Source: Ralstonia sp. RRA (GTDB lineage Bacteria; Pseudomonadota; Gammaproteobacteria; Burkholderiales; Burkholderiaceae). From it: DNA of 64,000 nt. How positions within the stretch are numbered: the stretch's first letter is position 1; every line of letters starts with the position of its first letter. The position numbers were made by a program, and so were the translations under genes. Below, piece by piece: positions 46,535 to 55,689 of this stretch. Under the pieces are notes generated by a model. That model ran no database searches. It worked only from the letters and a program-made list of their open reading frames with translations, and was not told where the DNA came from. Location: contig NZ_CP146091.1 in assembly GCF_037023145.1 (NCBI RefSeq), positions 1,364,001 to 1,428,000 of the forward strand. The letters are read 5' to 3'.

Positions 46535-47566
46535 ATGAAACTGGTCAAAACCGCGATTGCGGGCGTGGCTGCGCTGGCTTTCGCTGGTGCCGCATTTGCT
46601 GTTGACATCACTGGCGCTGGCGCAACGTTCCCGGCACCCGTCTACAACAAGTGGGCGGCTGACTACAACAAGGCGACCCAGACCAAGGTGAACTACCAAG
46701 GTATCGGTTCGTCGGGTGGCATCAAGCAGATCACCGCCAAGACTGTTGACTTCGGCGCATCGGACATGCCGCTGAAGGACGAAGAGCTGGCCAAGGACGG
46801 CCTGATCCAGTTCCCGACCGTGATCGGCGGCGTGGTGCCTGTGATCAACCTGCCGGGCGTGAAGCCGGGCGAGCTGACCCTGAACGGCCAGATCCTGGGC
46901 GACATCTACCTGGGCAAGATCAAGAAGTGGAATGACCCGGCTATCGTCAAGCTGAACCCGAAGGCCAAGCTGCCGGACCAGGACATCCTGGTGGTGCGCC
47001 GTGCTGACGGTTCGGGCACCTCGTTCATCTTCACGAACTACCTGTCGAAGGTGAACGCCGAGTGGAAGGGCAAGGTTGGCGAAGGCACGACCGTGAACTG
47101 GCCGACCGGTACGGGCGGCAAGGGCAACGAAGGCGTGGCCGCTTTCGTGCAGCGTCTGGGTGGCGCAGTGGGTTACGTTGAGTACGCCTACGCCAAGCAG
47201 AACAAGATGACCTACGTGAACTTGCAGAACAAGTCGGGCGCCACCGTGCAACCGACCGCTGAGGCGTTCAAGGCAGCCGCTGCTGGCGCCGAGTGGAGCA
47301 AGACGTACTACCAGATCCTGACGGACGAGCCGGGCAAGGACGCCTGGCCGATCGCTGGTGCAACGTTCATCCTGCTGCACAAGACCCAAGCCAAGCCGGA
47401 ACAAGGCGCTGAAGTCATGAAGTTCTTCGACTGGGCCTACAAGGGTGGCGATGACGCTGCCAAGGGTCTGGACTACGTGCCGCTGCCGGATGCTGTGAAG
47501 AACCAGATCCGCGCGACGTGGAAGTCGAACGTGAAGGACGCGTCGGGTAAGGCGATCTATAACTGA
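46535..47566 (+). CDS. pstS: Phosphate ABC transporter substrate-binding protein
   Basis: Periplasmic phosphate receptor, 343 aa. Signal peptide [20 protein letters not shown] with cleavage about AFA|VD. Phosphate-binding regions seen are [42 protein letters not shown] and [20 protein letters not shown]. Start ATG 46535 has CTGGAGGAC upstream. It heads pstSCAB-phoU-phoB-phoR and is preceded by Pho boxes, so it should be strongly induced by phosphate starvation. Confidence 0.97.
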   Translation: MKLVKTAIAGVAALAFAGAAFAVDITGAGATFPAPVYNKWAADYNKATQTKVNYQGIGSSGGIKQITAKTVDFGASDMPLKDEELAKDGLIQFPTVIGGVVPVINLPGVKPGELTLNGQILGDIYLGKIKKWNDPAIVKLNPKAKLPDQDILVVRRADGSGTSFIFTNYLSKVNAEWKGKVGEGTTVNWPTGTGGKGNEGVAAFVQRLGGAVGYVEYAYAKQNKMTYVNLQNKSGATVQPTAEAFKAAAAGAEWSKTYYQILTDEPGKDAWPIAGATFILLHKTQAKPEQGAEVMKFFDWAYKGGDDAAKGLDYVPLPDAVKNQIRATWKSNVKDASGKAIYN

Positions 47567-47607
47567 TCGTTGCCCGCTGCATAAGTAGTGTGCAGCACAA
47601 GGTGCGG

Positions 47608-47633
47608 GCGGGCGGTGCAGATCGGCCGCCCGC
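47608..47633 (+). repeat. Hairpin between pstS and pstC
   Basis: GCGGGCGG (47608-47615), 10-base loop, CCGCCCGC (47626-47633), no T tract. Located in the 108-bp gap. Such hairpins after binding-protein genes often slow 3-prime decay and allow more pstS than pstC product; role inferred. Confidence 0.55.
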
Positions 47634-47674
47634 GCCATTTCCATAGCTTCTCTCACGGCTGACCGGTTTCCCAC

Positions 47675-48652
47675 ATGGCCACGCTCTCTGATTCTTCCGG
47701 CGCTTCTTCCAGCATGCGTGCACCAAGCCGCATGGGCGATCTGGTGTTTGGCGGCCTGACCCGCCTTGCCGCAATCGTTACGCTCCTGCTGCTGGGCGGC
47801 ATCATCGTTTCGCTGATCATCAGCTCCTGGCCCTCGATCAAGCAATTCGGCCTGTCGTTCCTGGTGAATTCGGAGTGGGATCCGCCCGCCGATATCTACG
47901 GCGCGCTCGTGCCGGTCTACGGCACGCTGGTCACCTCGCTGATCGCGCTCATCATTGCCGTGCCCGTGAGCTTCGGCATTGCCCTGTTTCTGACCGAGCT
48001 GTCGCCGGCCTGGCTGCGCCGACCGCTGGGTACCGCCATCGAGCTGCTCGCTGCCGTGCCGTCCATCGTCTACGGCATGTGGGGTCTGCTCGTATTTGCA
48101 CCGATTTTTAGCGAATACTTTCAAAAGCCGCTGGCCGCGACTGTCGGCAAGATCCCGGTCATCGGGGCGCTGTTTCAGGGCGCGCCGATCGGTATCGGCC
48201 TGCTGTGCGCCGGGGTGATCCTGGCGATCATGATCATCCCGTACATCTCGGCGGTGATGCGTGACGTGTTCGAGATCACGCCGACGCTGCTCAAGGAATC
48301 CGCCTATGGCGTAGGTTGCACGACGTGGGAAGTCATGTGGAACGTGGTGCTGCCGTACACCAAGGCGGGTGTGATCGGTGGTGTGATGCTGGGTCTGGGC
48401 CGCGCGCTGGGTGAAACCATGGCCGTGACGTTCGTGATCGGCAACACCAACCTGCTGTCTGACGCGTCGCTGTTCTCGCCGGGCAACAGCATTACCTCCG
48501 CGTTGGCCAACGAATTTGCAGAAGCGGGCCAAGGCCTGCACACCGCCGCGCTGATGGAGTTGGGCTTGATCCTGTTCGTCATCACGTTCTTCGTGCTGGC
48601 GGCGTCCAAGCTGCTTCTGCTGCGCCTGCAGAAGAGCGAGGGTCAAAAGTGA
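47675..48652 (+). CDS. pstC: Phosphate ABC transporter permease PstC
   Basis: Inner-membrane permease, 325 aa. Six hydrophobic segments; first is [20 protein letters not shown]. Family landmarks are [56 protein letters not shown] and the EAA region [20 protein letters not shown]. Its stop overlaps the GTG start of pstA by 4 bp. Confidence 0.96.
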   Translation: MATLSDSSGASSSMRAPSRMGDLVFGGLTRLAAIVTLLLLGGIIVSLIISSWPSIKQFGLSFLVNSEWDPPADIYGALVPVYGTLVTSLIALIIAVPVSFGIALFLTELSPAWLRRPLGTAIELLAAVPSIVYGMWGLLVFAPIFSEYFQKPLAATVGKIPVIGALFQGAPIGIGLLCAGVILAIMIIPYISAVMRDVFEITPTLLKESAYGVGCTTWEVMWNVVLPYTKAGVIGGVMLGLGRALGETMAVTFVIGNTNLLSDASLFSPGNSITSALANEFAEAGQGLHTAALMELGLILFVITFFVLAASKLLLLRLQKSEGQK

Positions 48653-49575
48653 ACCAGCACGATCTGCCCGACGCCATGAGACCCAATACCATGCGTACGC
48701 CATCCATTCCTGCCGTTCGTGCCGACTCCGAGAAGATCAAGTCACGCCTGCAGGCCCGTCGCCGCAATATCAACGGTATTGCGCTGGCACTCTCGCTTGC
48801 CGCCATGGGCTTCGGCCTGGTGTGGCTGGCGTGGATTCTGTGGACCACGCTCTCGCTGGGCGTGGGCGGCCTGTCGCTGTCGCTCTTCACGGAGATGACG
48901 CCGCCGCCCAACACGCCGGGAGGCGGTCTGGCCAACGCCATCGCAGGCTCGTTCATGCTGGTTGGCATGGCCACGCTGATCGGTACGCCGCTGGGCATCC
49001 TAGCCGGCATCTACCTGGCGGAGTATGGCAAGACGTCGGCACTGGCCAGCGCCACGCGCTTCATCAACGACATTCTGCTGTCGGCACCGTCCATCGTGAT
49101 CGGCTTGTTCGTGTATGCCGTTGTGGTGGCGCGCGTGCAGCACTTCTCGGGGATTGCGGGTGTGCTTGCGCTGGCCCTGCTGCAGATCCCGATCGTGGTG
49201 CGCACGACCGAGAACATGCTGAACCTGGTGCCCAACGCGATGCGTGAAGCCGCCATGGCGCTCGGTACGCCCAAGTGGAAAATGGTGCTGTCGATCACGC
49301 TCAAGGCGTCGTATGCCGGCGTGATTACCGGTGTGCTGCTGGCCGTGGCCCGCATTGCCGGTGAGACCGCACCGCTGCTCTTCACCGCGCTGAACAATCA
49401 GTTCTGGAGCATGGACCTGAATCAGCCGATGGCGACCATGCCGGTGGTGATCTTCAAGTTTGCAATGAGCCCGTTCCCCGAGTGGCAGCAATTGGCCTGG
49501 GCCGGGGTGTTCCTGATTACGCTGGGTGTGCTGGGGCTGAACGTCCTTGCGCGTGCCTTGTTCACCAAGAAATGA
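48649..49575 (+). CDS. pstA: Phosphate ABC transporter permease PstA
   Basis: Inner-membrane permease, 308 aa, partner of PstC. Landmarks: [59 protein letters not shown] (EAA loop) and [20 protein letters not shown]. Start at GTG 48649 within the GTGA overlap with pstC; an ATG at 48676 is a possible alternative. Its own stop overlaps the pstB start (ATGA). Confidence 0.95.
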   Translation: MNQHDLPDAMRPNTMRTPSIPAVRADSEKIKSRLQARRRNINGIALALSLAAMGFGLVWLAWILWTTLSLGVGGLSLSLFTEMTPPPNTPGGGLANAIAGSFMLVGMATLIGTPLGILAGIYLAEYGKTSALASATRFINDILLSAPSIVIGLFVYAVVVARVQHFSGIAGVLALALLQIPIVVRTTENMLNLVPNAMREAAMALGTPKWKMVLSITLKASYAGVITGVLLAVARIAGETAPLLFTALNNQFWSMDLNQPMATMPVVIFKFAMSPFPEWQQLAWAGVFLITLGVLGLNVLARALFTKK

Positions 49576-50363
49576 CCATGACTGCTACGTCCCTCGAAGT
49601 GCGCACGCAAAGCCCGAAGATCGATGTGCGCGACCTGAACTTCTACTATGGCAAGTTCCACGCGCTCAAGAACATCTCGCTGCAGATTCCCGAGAAGCAG
49701 GTGACGGCCTTCATCGGCCCGTCGGGCTGCGGCAAGTCGACGCTGCTGCGTACGTTCAACAAGATGTACGCCCTGTACCCTGAGCAGCGTGCCGAAGGTG
49801 CGATCAACATGGACGGCGAGAACCTGCTCACGTCGAAGATGGACATCGCTCTGCTGCGCGCCAAGGTCGGCATGGTGTTCCAGAAGCCGACGCCGTTCCC
49901 GATGTCGATCTACGACAACATCGCCTTTGGCGTGAAGCTGTTCGAGCGCCTGTCGCGCTCCGAAATGGACGACCGCGTGGAGTGGGCGTTGACCAAGGCC
50001 GCGCTGTGGAATGAAGTCAAGGACAAGCTCAACCAGTCGGGCTATGGGCTGTCGGGCGGTCAGCAGCAACGTCTGTGCATCGCACGTGGCATCGCCATCC
50101 GTCCTGAGGTGCTGCTGCTGGACGAACCGTGCTCGGCACTGGACCCGATTTCCACCGGTAAGATCGAAGAACTGATTGCTGAGCTGAAAGACGACTACAC
50201 CGTCGTCATCGTGACGCATAACATGCAACAGGCCGCGCGCTGCTCCGACTTCACGGCGTACATGTACCTGGGCGAGCTGATCGAGTTTGGTGAGACTGAG
50301 AAGATCTTCATCAAGCCGCGCCGCAAGGAAACGGAAGACTACATCACCGGCCGCTTCGGCTGA
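49572..50363 (+). CDS. pstB: Phosphate ABC transporter ATP-binding protein
   Basis: 263 aa. Walker [19 protein letters not shown]-loop [15 protein letters not shown], signature [16 protein letters not shown], Walker [15 protein letters not shown], switch His in [13 protein letters not shown]. Start ATG 49572 overlaps the pstA stop; a second ATG 6 bp on is possible. Drives phosphate import with PstCA and takes part in signalling to PhoR via PhoU. Confidence 0.97.
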   Translation: MTMTATSLEVRTQSPKIDVRDLNFYYGKFHALKNISLQIPEKQVTAFIGPSGCGKSTLLRTFNKMYALYPEQRAEGAINMDGENLLTSKMDIALLRAKVGMVFQKPTPFPMSIYDNIAFGVKLFERLSRSEMDDRVEWALTKAALWNEVKDKLNQSGYGLSGGQQQRLCIARGIAIRPEVLLLDEPCSALDPISTGKIEELIAELKDDYTVVIVTHNMQQAARCSDFTAYMYLGELIEFGETEKIFIKPRRKETEDYITGRFG

Positions 50364-50398
50364 TCTGCAACACGCACTGAAGCGACAAGGAGAAACCG

Positions 50399-51112
50399 AT
50401 GTCCGAGAAACATCTGTCATCGCAGTTTGATACCGACCTGACCTCCATCAGCACCAAGGTGCTGCAGATGGGTGGCCTGGTTGAGGCACAGATCGCCCGC
50501 GCGATGCGCGCCCTGGCCAACTTCGACACCGATATGTGTGATCAGGTGCTCGCGGTGGAGCAGGAGATCAATGCGCTCGAAATCGAGATCGACGGCGATT
50601 GCAACAACATCATCGCGCGCCGCCAGCCGACCGCCCGCGACCTGCGCTTGGTCATGGCCATCTCGAAGACCATCACCAACCTGGAGCGCGCCGGCGACGA
50701 GGCCGCAAAGATTGCCAAGCGTACCAAGCGCCTCATGCAGGACCCGTCGGCGCACGCGCTGAACTATGCGGGCGTTGAGCGCTCGGGCGAGATGGCGGCG
50801 ACCATCCTGCGTCACGCACTGGATGCCTTCGCACGGCTGGACACCGCCGAGGCCGTGTCGATCCTGAAGGAAGACAAGGCCATCGATGAGGAATTCCGCG
50901 GCTTCATGCGCGAGCTCATCACCTACATGATGGAGAACCCGCGCACGATTTCGGTGTCGCTGGATCTGCTGTTCATTGCCAAGGCGATCGAACGTATTGG
51001 CGATCACGCCAAGAACATCGCCGAGTTCATCATTTACATCGTCAAGGGAACCGACGTCCGGCACGCTGGGCGCGAAGCGCTGGAGCGTGAGATCCAGGGC
51101 GAGGGCGAATAA
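50399..51112 (+). CDS. phoU: Phosphate-signalling regulator PhoU
   Basis: 237 aa, two tandem three-helix PhoU domains. First repeat has VEAQIARAMRALANFDTDMC through ARDLRLVMAISKTITNLERA-GDEAAKI; second has LFIAKAIERIGDHAKNIAEF. The E-R-x-G-D-x-A/H metal motifs are both intact. Negative modulator of PhoR under phosphate surplus and of PstSCAB. Start at ATG 50399 with AAGGAG 6-9 bases upstream; 35 bp after pstB. Confidence 0.97.
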   Translation: MSEKHLSSQFDTDLTSISTKVLQMGGLVEAQIARAMRALANFDTDMCDQVLAVEQEINALEIEIDGDCNNIIARRQPTARDLRLVMAISKTITNLERAGDEAAKIAKRTKRLMQDPSAHALNYAGVERSGEMAATILRHALDAFARLDTAEAVSILKEDKAIDEEFRGFMRELITYMMENPRTISVSLDLLFIAKAIERIGDHAKNIAEFIIYIVKGTDVRHAGREALEREIQGEGE

Positions 51113-51136
51113 AAAAGGCAGGATGGAGACGTGAGC

Positions 51137-51850
51137 ATGCCGAGTAGCATTCTGGTCGTGGAAGACGAACCGGCGATCGCCGAGCTGATCGCCGTTAACC
51201 TGCAGCACGCAGGTCACTACCCGATCCGTGCGTACAACGCTGAACAGGCGCTGTCGCTAATGAGCGATGTGCTGCCAGATCTGGTTCTGCTGGACTGGAT
51301 GCTGCCGGGCAAGTCCGGCGTGATGTTCGCCAAGGAGCTGCGCGCCAACGAGCGCACGCGCCAGATCCCGATCATCATGCTGACCGCCCGCAGCGAAGAG
51401 CAGGACAAGATCATGGGCCTGGACAGCGGCGCGGATGACTACGTCACCAAACCGTTCTCGCCCAAGGAGCTGCTGGCCCGCATCAAGGCCGTGCTGCGCC
51501 GCCGTGCGCCGCAGCTGACCGACGACGTGGTGGCCATCAATGGCCTGAAGCTGGACCCGGCCACGCACCGCGTGACGGCCACGAACATCGAAGCGGAAAA
51601 CCCGATCAAGCTCGATCTGGGCCCGACTGAGTTCCGCCTGCTGCATTTCCTGATGACGCATCCGGAGCGCGTGCACAGCCGCTCGCAACTGCTCGATCAG
51701 GTGTGGGGCGATCACGTGTTCGTGGAAGAACGTACCGTGGACGTGCACATCAAGCGCCTGCGCGCGGCGCTCGCCCCAGGTGGCTACAGCAACATGATCG
51801 AAACGGTGCGCGGCAGCGGCTATCGCCTGGCGCGCAATCCGGGGCAATAA
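51137..51850 (+). CDS. phoB: Phosphate regulon response regulator PhoB
   Basis: OmpR-family regulator, 237 aa. Receiver: LVVEDEPAIAELI, phospho-Asp D53 in LLDWMLPGKSG, Thr in IMLTARSEE, Lys in YVTKPFSPKEL; C-terminal winged helix contains RVHSRSQLLDQVWGDHVFV and RTVDVHIKRLRAAL. I choose ATG 51137 rather than GTG 51131 because GGAG is 8 bases from the ATG but only 2 from the GTG, and it puts the phospho-Asp at 53 as in E. coli PhoB. The product should bind the pst Pho boxes. Confidence 0.96.
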   Translation: MPSSILVVEDEPAIAELIAVNLQHAGHYPIRAYNAEQALSLMSDVLPDLVLLDWMLPGKSGVMFAKELRANERTRQIPIIMLTARSEEQDKIMGLDSGADDYVTKPFSPKELLARIKAVLRRRAPQLTDDVVAINGLKLDPATHRVTATNIEAENPIKLDLGPTEFRLLHFLMTHPERVHSRSQLLDQVWGDHVFVEERTVDVHIKRLRAALAPGGYSNMIETVRGSGYRLARNPGQ

Positions 51851-51935
51851 CGTATCGGCTGAACGCGCGCGCGAGTCAGGTATTTTCCATCGCGCGTTCA
51901 CACGTCCGTCGCGGTCCAGCGCTTAGAATGCCCTC

Positions 51936-53264
51936 ATGAACATCTTCTGGACCCGCTTCGCCGTCTTTGTCGCCCTGGGCGGCATCATCACGGCGTGTCT
52001 GTATGTCTTCGCCAACCATGTGGTTGCACTGGCTGTGCTCAGCGCGCTGCTGTTGGTGATGCTCCTTTACTACGTCTATCAGATCCAGCGCCTGTGGCGC
52101 GTGCTGGACTCGCCGGCCTATGGCGAGATCCCCAGCGCGCTCGGCCTATGGGGCGAGGTCTACTACCGCCTGCACCGGCTCATGAAGGGCTGGCGCACGC
52201 AGGTGCTGCAGGTCGAGCAGCAGCACAGCCGGTTCATCCAGGCCATTCAAGCCTCGCCCAACGGCGTGCTGATGCTCGACGCTGAAGACCAGATCGAATG
52301 GTGCAACGCTGTGGCCGAGGAGCACTTCGGCTTGTCTGCCAAGCGTGACCTGCGCCAACGTATCACCCATCTGATTCGCAGACCGGAGTTCGTCCGCTAC
52401 CTTGCGCGCGGCGAGTTCGAGGAGCCGCTCACCATGCATGACGTGGGCCCCCACAAGCAAAGCATCGTCTCTGTCCAGGTCCTGCCGTACGGCGAAGACC
52501 GCAAGCTGCTGGTGACGCAAGACATCACCAAGCTGGAGAACACCGAGGCCATGCGCCGCGACTTCGTCGCCAACGTCTCGCACGAGCTGAAGACGCCGCT
52601 GACAGTGCTCTCGGGTTTTCTTGAGACGGTGCGCGATATTCCGCTGCCCGAGGAAGACAAGAAACGCTACCTCGACATGATGCATACGCAGGCCATGCGC
52701 ATGCAGCACCTGGTGGAAGATCTGCTGGCACTGGCGACGCTGGAAGGCAACTCCGAGCCGCCGTCAGTCACGCCGGTGCCGATGCAGCGCATGATGTTGC
52801 AGCTTGAGCATGACATCGAGGCGCTCTCTGCCGGCCGCCACACCATCAGCATGACGTGCGATCCGGCGGTGAGCGTGTGCGGGGCTGAGTTGGAGCTGAT
52901 CTCTGCGTTCAGCAATCTGGCCTCCAATGCCGTTCGCTACACGCCGGATGGCGGTGCAATCCGCCTCGACTGGGGCGTGAAGGACGGGCACGCGATGTTC
53001 TCTGTGACGGACACGGGCATCGGCATTGCACCCGAACATATCCCGCGCCTGACCGAACGTTTCTATCGGGTGGACCGCAGCCGCTCGCGCGATACGGGTG
53101 GAACGGGCCTCGGCCTTGCGATCGTCAAGCACGTACTCTCGCGCCACGGCGGTGAGCTGCAGGTGACCAGCGAGCACGGCAAAGGCAGCACGTTCCGCGC
53201 CGTGTTTCCGCCGGAGCGCACAGTGGTGCGCAGTACAAGCGTGAGCGACGAACGCGCAGCCTGA
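51936..53264 (+). CDS. phoR: Phosphate regulon sensor kinase PhoR
   Basis: 442 aa. Two N-terminal membrane helices (FAVFVALGGIITACLYVFAN; VALAVLSALLLVMLLYYVY) with almost no periplasmic loop, as in PhoR. A PAS domain follows (FIQAIQASPNGVLMLDAEDQ). HisKA has the phospho-His at about residue 216 in FVANVSHELKTPLTVLSGF; ATPase boxes are AFSNLASNAVRYTP (N), DTGIGIAPEHIP (G1) and GTGLGLAIVKHVLSRHGG (G2). It starts 85 bp after phoB; a convergent terminator follows. Confidence 0.96.
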   Translation: MNIFWTRFAVFVALGGIITACLYVFANHVVALAVLSALLLVMLLYYVYQIQRLWRVLDSPAYGEIPSALGLWGEVYYRLHRLMKGWRTQVLQVEQQHSRFIQAIQASPNGVLMLDAEDQIEWCNAVAEEHFGLSAKRDLRQRITHLIRRPEFVRYLARGEFEEPLTMHDVGPHKQSIVSVQVLPYGEDRKLLVTQDITKLENTEAMRRDFVANVSHELKTPLTVLSGFLETVRDIPLPEEDKKRYLDMMHTQAMRMQHLVEDLLALATLEGNSEPPSVTPVPMQRMMLQLEHDIEALSAGRHTISMTCDPAVSVCGAELELISAFSNLASNAVRYTPDGGAIRLDWGVKDGHAMFSVTDTGIGIAPEHIPRLTERFYRVDRSRSRDTGGTGLGLAIVKHVLSRHGGELQVTSEHGKGSTFRAVFPPERTVVRSTSVSDERAA

Positions 53265-53295
53265 TTCAACTTCCCGCCAAACCGATCACCCAATG

Positions 53296-53325
53296 AAAAA
53301 CGCACGCTGCAGAGCGTGCGTTTTT
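53296..53325. terminator. Bidirectional intrinsic terminator (phoR and ppk1)
   Basis: AAAAACGCACGCT (53296-53308), loop GCAG, AGCGTGCGTTTTT (53313-53325): a perfect 13-bp pair with A and T runs on each side, between convergent phoR and ppk1. Confidence 0.93.
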
Positions 53326-53348
53326 GTTTTGCGTAGCGGTGCCGCTGA

Positions 53349-55559
53349 TCAGCCTGCAGAAATCTCCACCGGTGTGCGGACCGTCGCCTCAGCAACCGTC
53401 GCTGCAGCCACGGCTGCTGCCGTTTCCGCCGCTGCAGCAGCCTGCGGCGAGAAGTGGTTCAGCAACTCAAGCTGGCTGATGCGCACGTGCTTGCCGCGCG
53501 TCGTGCGTTGCACGTACGTGCCGTCCGCTTGCATGACCCAAGCTGATGCGTTGTCGCGCAGATGGACTTGCAGGCTTTCCTTGATGACGCGTGCCTTGAG
53601 CTTGCGATCGAGCACCGGGAAGGCAACCTCTACGCGGCGGAACAAGTTGCGGTCCATCCAGTCCGCGCTGGAGAGGTAGACGACCTCCTCGCCGGCAGCA
53701 TGGAAGTAGTAGACGCGGTGATGCTCCAGGAAGCGCCCGACGATCGAGCGCACGCTGATGTTCTCGCTCAGCCCCGGCACGCCTGCCTTGAGCGCGCACA
53801 CACCACGCACGATCAGGTCGATCTTCACGCCAGCACGCGAGGCCTTGTACAGCTCGTCGATGATGGTCGGTTCCAGCAGCGCGTTCATCTTGCCGATGAT
53901 GCGCGCACGTTTGCCCGCGCGTGCGGCGCGCGCTTCGGCACGGATATGCTCGACCAGGTTCTCATGCATCGTAAACGGCGAGTGCCACAGGTGATGCAGC
54001 TTGACCTGCGCACCGGTGCCGGTGAGCAACTGGAAGGTGTGATGCACGTCTTCGCAGATCTGTTCGTTGGCCGTCATCAGGCCGAAGTCCGTATAGAGGC
54101 GGGCGGTCTTGGGGTGGTAGTTGCCGGTGCCCAGGTGCACGTAGCGGTGCAGCTTGACGGTCTTGCCCTTGCCGGAGACTTCACGACGCACCACGAGCAG
54201 CATCTTGGCGTGGCACTTGTGGCCCACCACGCCGTACACGACGTGTGCGCCTGCGGATTCAAGCTGGTCGGCCCAGTTGATGTTTGTTTCTTCGTCAAAG
54301 CGCGCCAGCAGCTCGACCACGACGGTCACTTCCTTACCGTTGCGCGCGGCCTTGATGAGCGCTTCCATTACCGGCGATTCGTTGCCGGTGCGATAGACCG
54401 TCTGCTTGATGGCTACTACGTCGGGGTCGCGCGCAGCCTGTTGCAACAGTTCCAGCACGGGCGTGAAGCTCTCGTACGGATGATGCAGCAGGATGTCGCC
54501 CTGCCGGATGGCGTCGAAGATGTTCGAGCTGTTGGCAACCTGCTTGACTGTCGCCGGCACGTGCGGCGGGTACTTGAGTACAGGCTTGTCGACCATGTCG
54601 GGCACTTGCAGCAGGCGCACCAGGTTCACCGGGCCCTTGACGCGGTAGCAGTCGGCTTCGGTCAGGCCGAATTCCTGCAAGAGGCGGCGCACCAGCGCGG
54701 GCGACGTGTCATGCGCGATTTCCAGGCGCACCGCATCGCCAAAGTGGCGGGTGGACAGTTCGCCCTGCAGTGCCTCGCGCAGGTCGGTAATCTCATCTTC
54801 CGACACGAACAGGTCGGAATTGCGCGTGACGCGGAATTGGTAGCAACCGTGCACGTCGATCTGCGGGAACAGCTCGTGCACGAAGCCCTGCATGAACGAC
54901 GACAGCAGCACGAACCCATACGGATAGCCCGACAGCTCCGGCGGCATCTGCACCAGACGGGGCAGGGCGCGCGGTGCCTGCACGATGGCGAGCTCGGCTT
55001 CGCGGCCGAAAGCGTCCTTGCCAGAGAGCTCGATGATGAAGTTCAGGCTCTTGTTGAGCACGCGCGGGAAGGGGTGCGCCGGGTCCAGCGCCATCGGCGT
55101 CAGGACGGGCACCAGCTCGTGCTGGAAGAAGCTGCGGCACCAGGCACGCTGGGCTTCATTCCAGTTGGTGGTCATGTGGAAGAAGACGCCTTCCTTCTCC
55201 AGAAGGGGCAGGATCTCGTCTTGCAGCATGGCATACTGCTGCGTGACCAGTTGCCGTACCTGATCCGTCACCACGCCAAACGCCTGCTGTACCGACAGGC
55301 CATCGGGGGTGAGAGACGACGGGTTGTCGCGCATCTGTTCCTTCAACCCGGCAATACGGATCTCAAAGAACTCATCCAGATTGCTCGACACGATGCAGAT
55401 GAACTTCAGCCGCTCCATGAGCGGCACGCCAGGGTCGGCCGCCTGGGCCAGCACACGGGCGTTGAATTCAAGAATGCCCAGTTCGCGATTGAGCAGATCG
55501 CCCGCGGGCAATGTCGACATGTTCTGTTCCAGCGAATGACTATCCGGCCACTTTTTCAT
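53349..55559 (-). CDS. ppk1: Polyphosphate kinase 1
   Basis: Polymerises the ATP gamma-phosphate into polyphosphate, reversibly. 736 aa from ATG 55559; an in-frame ATG at 55520 (MSTLPAGDLLNRELGILEFN, residue 14) may be the true start because conserved sequence begins there and GGAACA lies 6 bases upstream. Domains: N (LLNRELGILEFNARVLAQA), H, then the two PLD-like catalytic domains with LLHHPYESFTPVLELLQQAA, the autophosphorylated His in VVGHKCHAKMLLVVR, and RARIIGKMNALLEPTI. The C-terminal 30 residues are an Ala/Val run unique to this branch. Divergent from ppx across a Pho-box-like palindrome. Confidence 0.95.
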   Translation of the reverse strand: MKKWPDSHSLEQNMSTLPAGDLLNRELGILEFNARVLAQAADPGVPLMERLKFICIVSSNLDEFFEIRIAGLKEQMRDNPSSLTPDGLSVQQAFGVVTDQVRQLVTQQYAMLQDEILPLLEKEGVFFHMTTNWNEAQRAWCRSFFQHELVPVLTPMALDPAHPFPRVLNKSLNFIIELSGKDAFGREAELAIVQAPRALPRLVQMPPELSGYPYGFVLLSSFMQGFVHELFPQIDVHGCYQFRVTRNSDLFVSEDEITDLREALQGELSTRHFGDAVRLEIAHDTSPALVRRLLQEFGLTEADCYRVKGPVNLVRLLQVPDMVDKPVLKYPPHVPATVKQVANSSNIFDAIRQGDILLHHPYESFTPVLELLQQAARDPDVVAIKQTVYRTGNESPVMEALIKAARNGKEVTVVVELLARFDEETNINWADQLESAGAHVVYGVVGHKCHAKMLLVVRREVSGKGKTVKLHRYVHLGTGNYHPKTARLYTDFGLMTANEQICEDVHHTFQLLTGTGAQVKLHHLWHSPFTMHENLVEHIRAEARAARAGKRARIIGKMNALLEPTIIDELYKASRAGVKIDLIVRGVCALKAGVPGLSENISVRSIVGRFLEHHRVYYFHAAGEEVVYLSSADWMDRNLFRRVEVAFPVLDRKLKARVIKESLQVHLRDNASAWVMQADGTYVQRTTRGKHVRISQLELLNHFSPQAAAAAETAAAVAAATVAEATVRTPVEISAG

Positions 55560-55566
55560 ATTCTGG

Positions 55567-55582
55567 TGTCAAATTTGTGACA
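55567..55582. promoter_or_regulatory. TGTCA/TGACA palindrome in the ppk1-ppx divergent region
   Basis: TGTCA (55567-55571), AATTTG, TGACA (55578-55582). Read on either strand it is a Pho half-site followed 11 bp later by a half-site with one mismatch. Another TGTCA at 55592-55596 and TGACGACA at 55600-55607 flank it. It lies 8 bp upstream of ppk1 ATG 55559 or 47 bp upstream of ATG 55520. PhoB control of polyphosphate genes is plausible but inferred. Confidence 0.45.
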
Positions 55583-55689
55583 CATTTGAATTGTCACGTT
55601 GACGACACAATGGAGACATATTTTGTGGCGCAGCGCTTCGAATCACAATCCCTAAAAACGCCCATCGCGTTTCAACCCGTTTTCCATTC

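Noticed and set aside
46505..48703. Open frame antisense to pstS and pstC
   Set aside because: Crosses two well-defined genes and the intergenic hairpin; no plausible protein.
53562..55580. Open frame antisense to ppk1
   Set aside because: Gln/His/Arg-rich low-complexity translation, no ribosome site, fully within ppk1.
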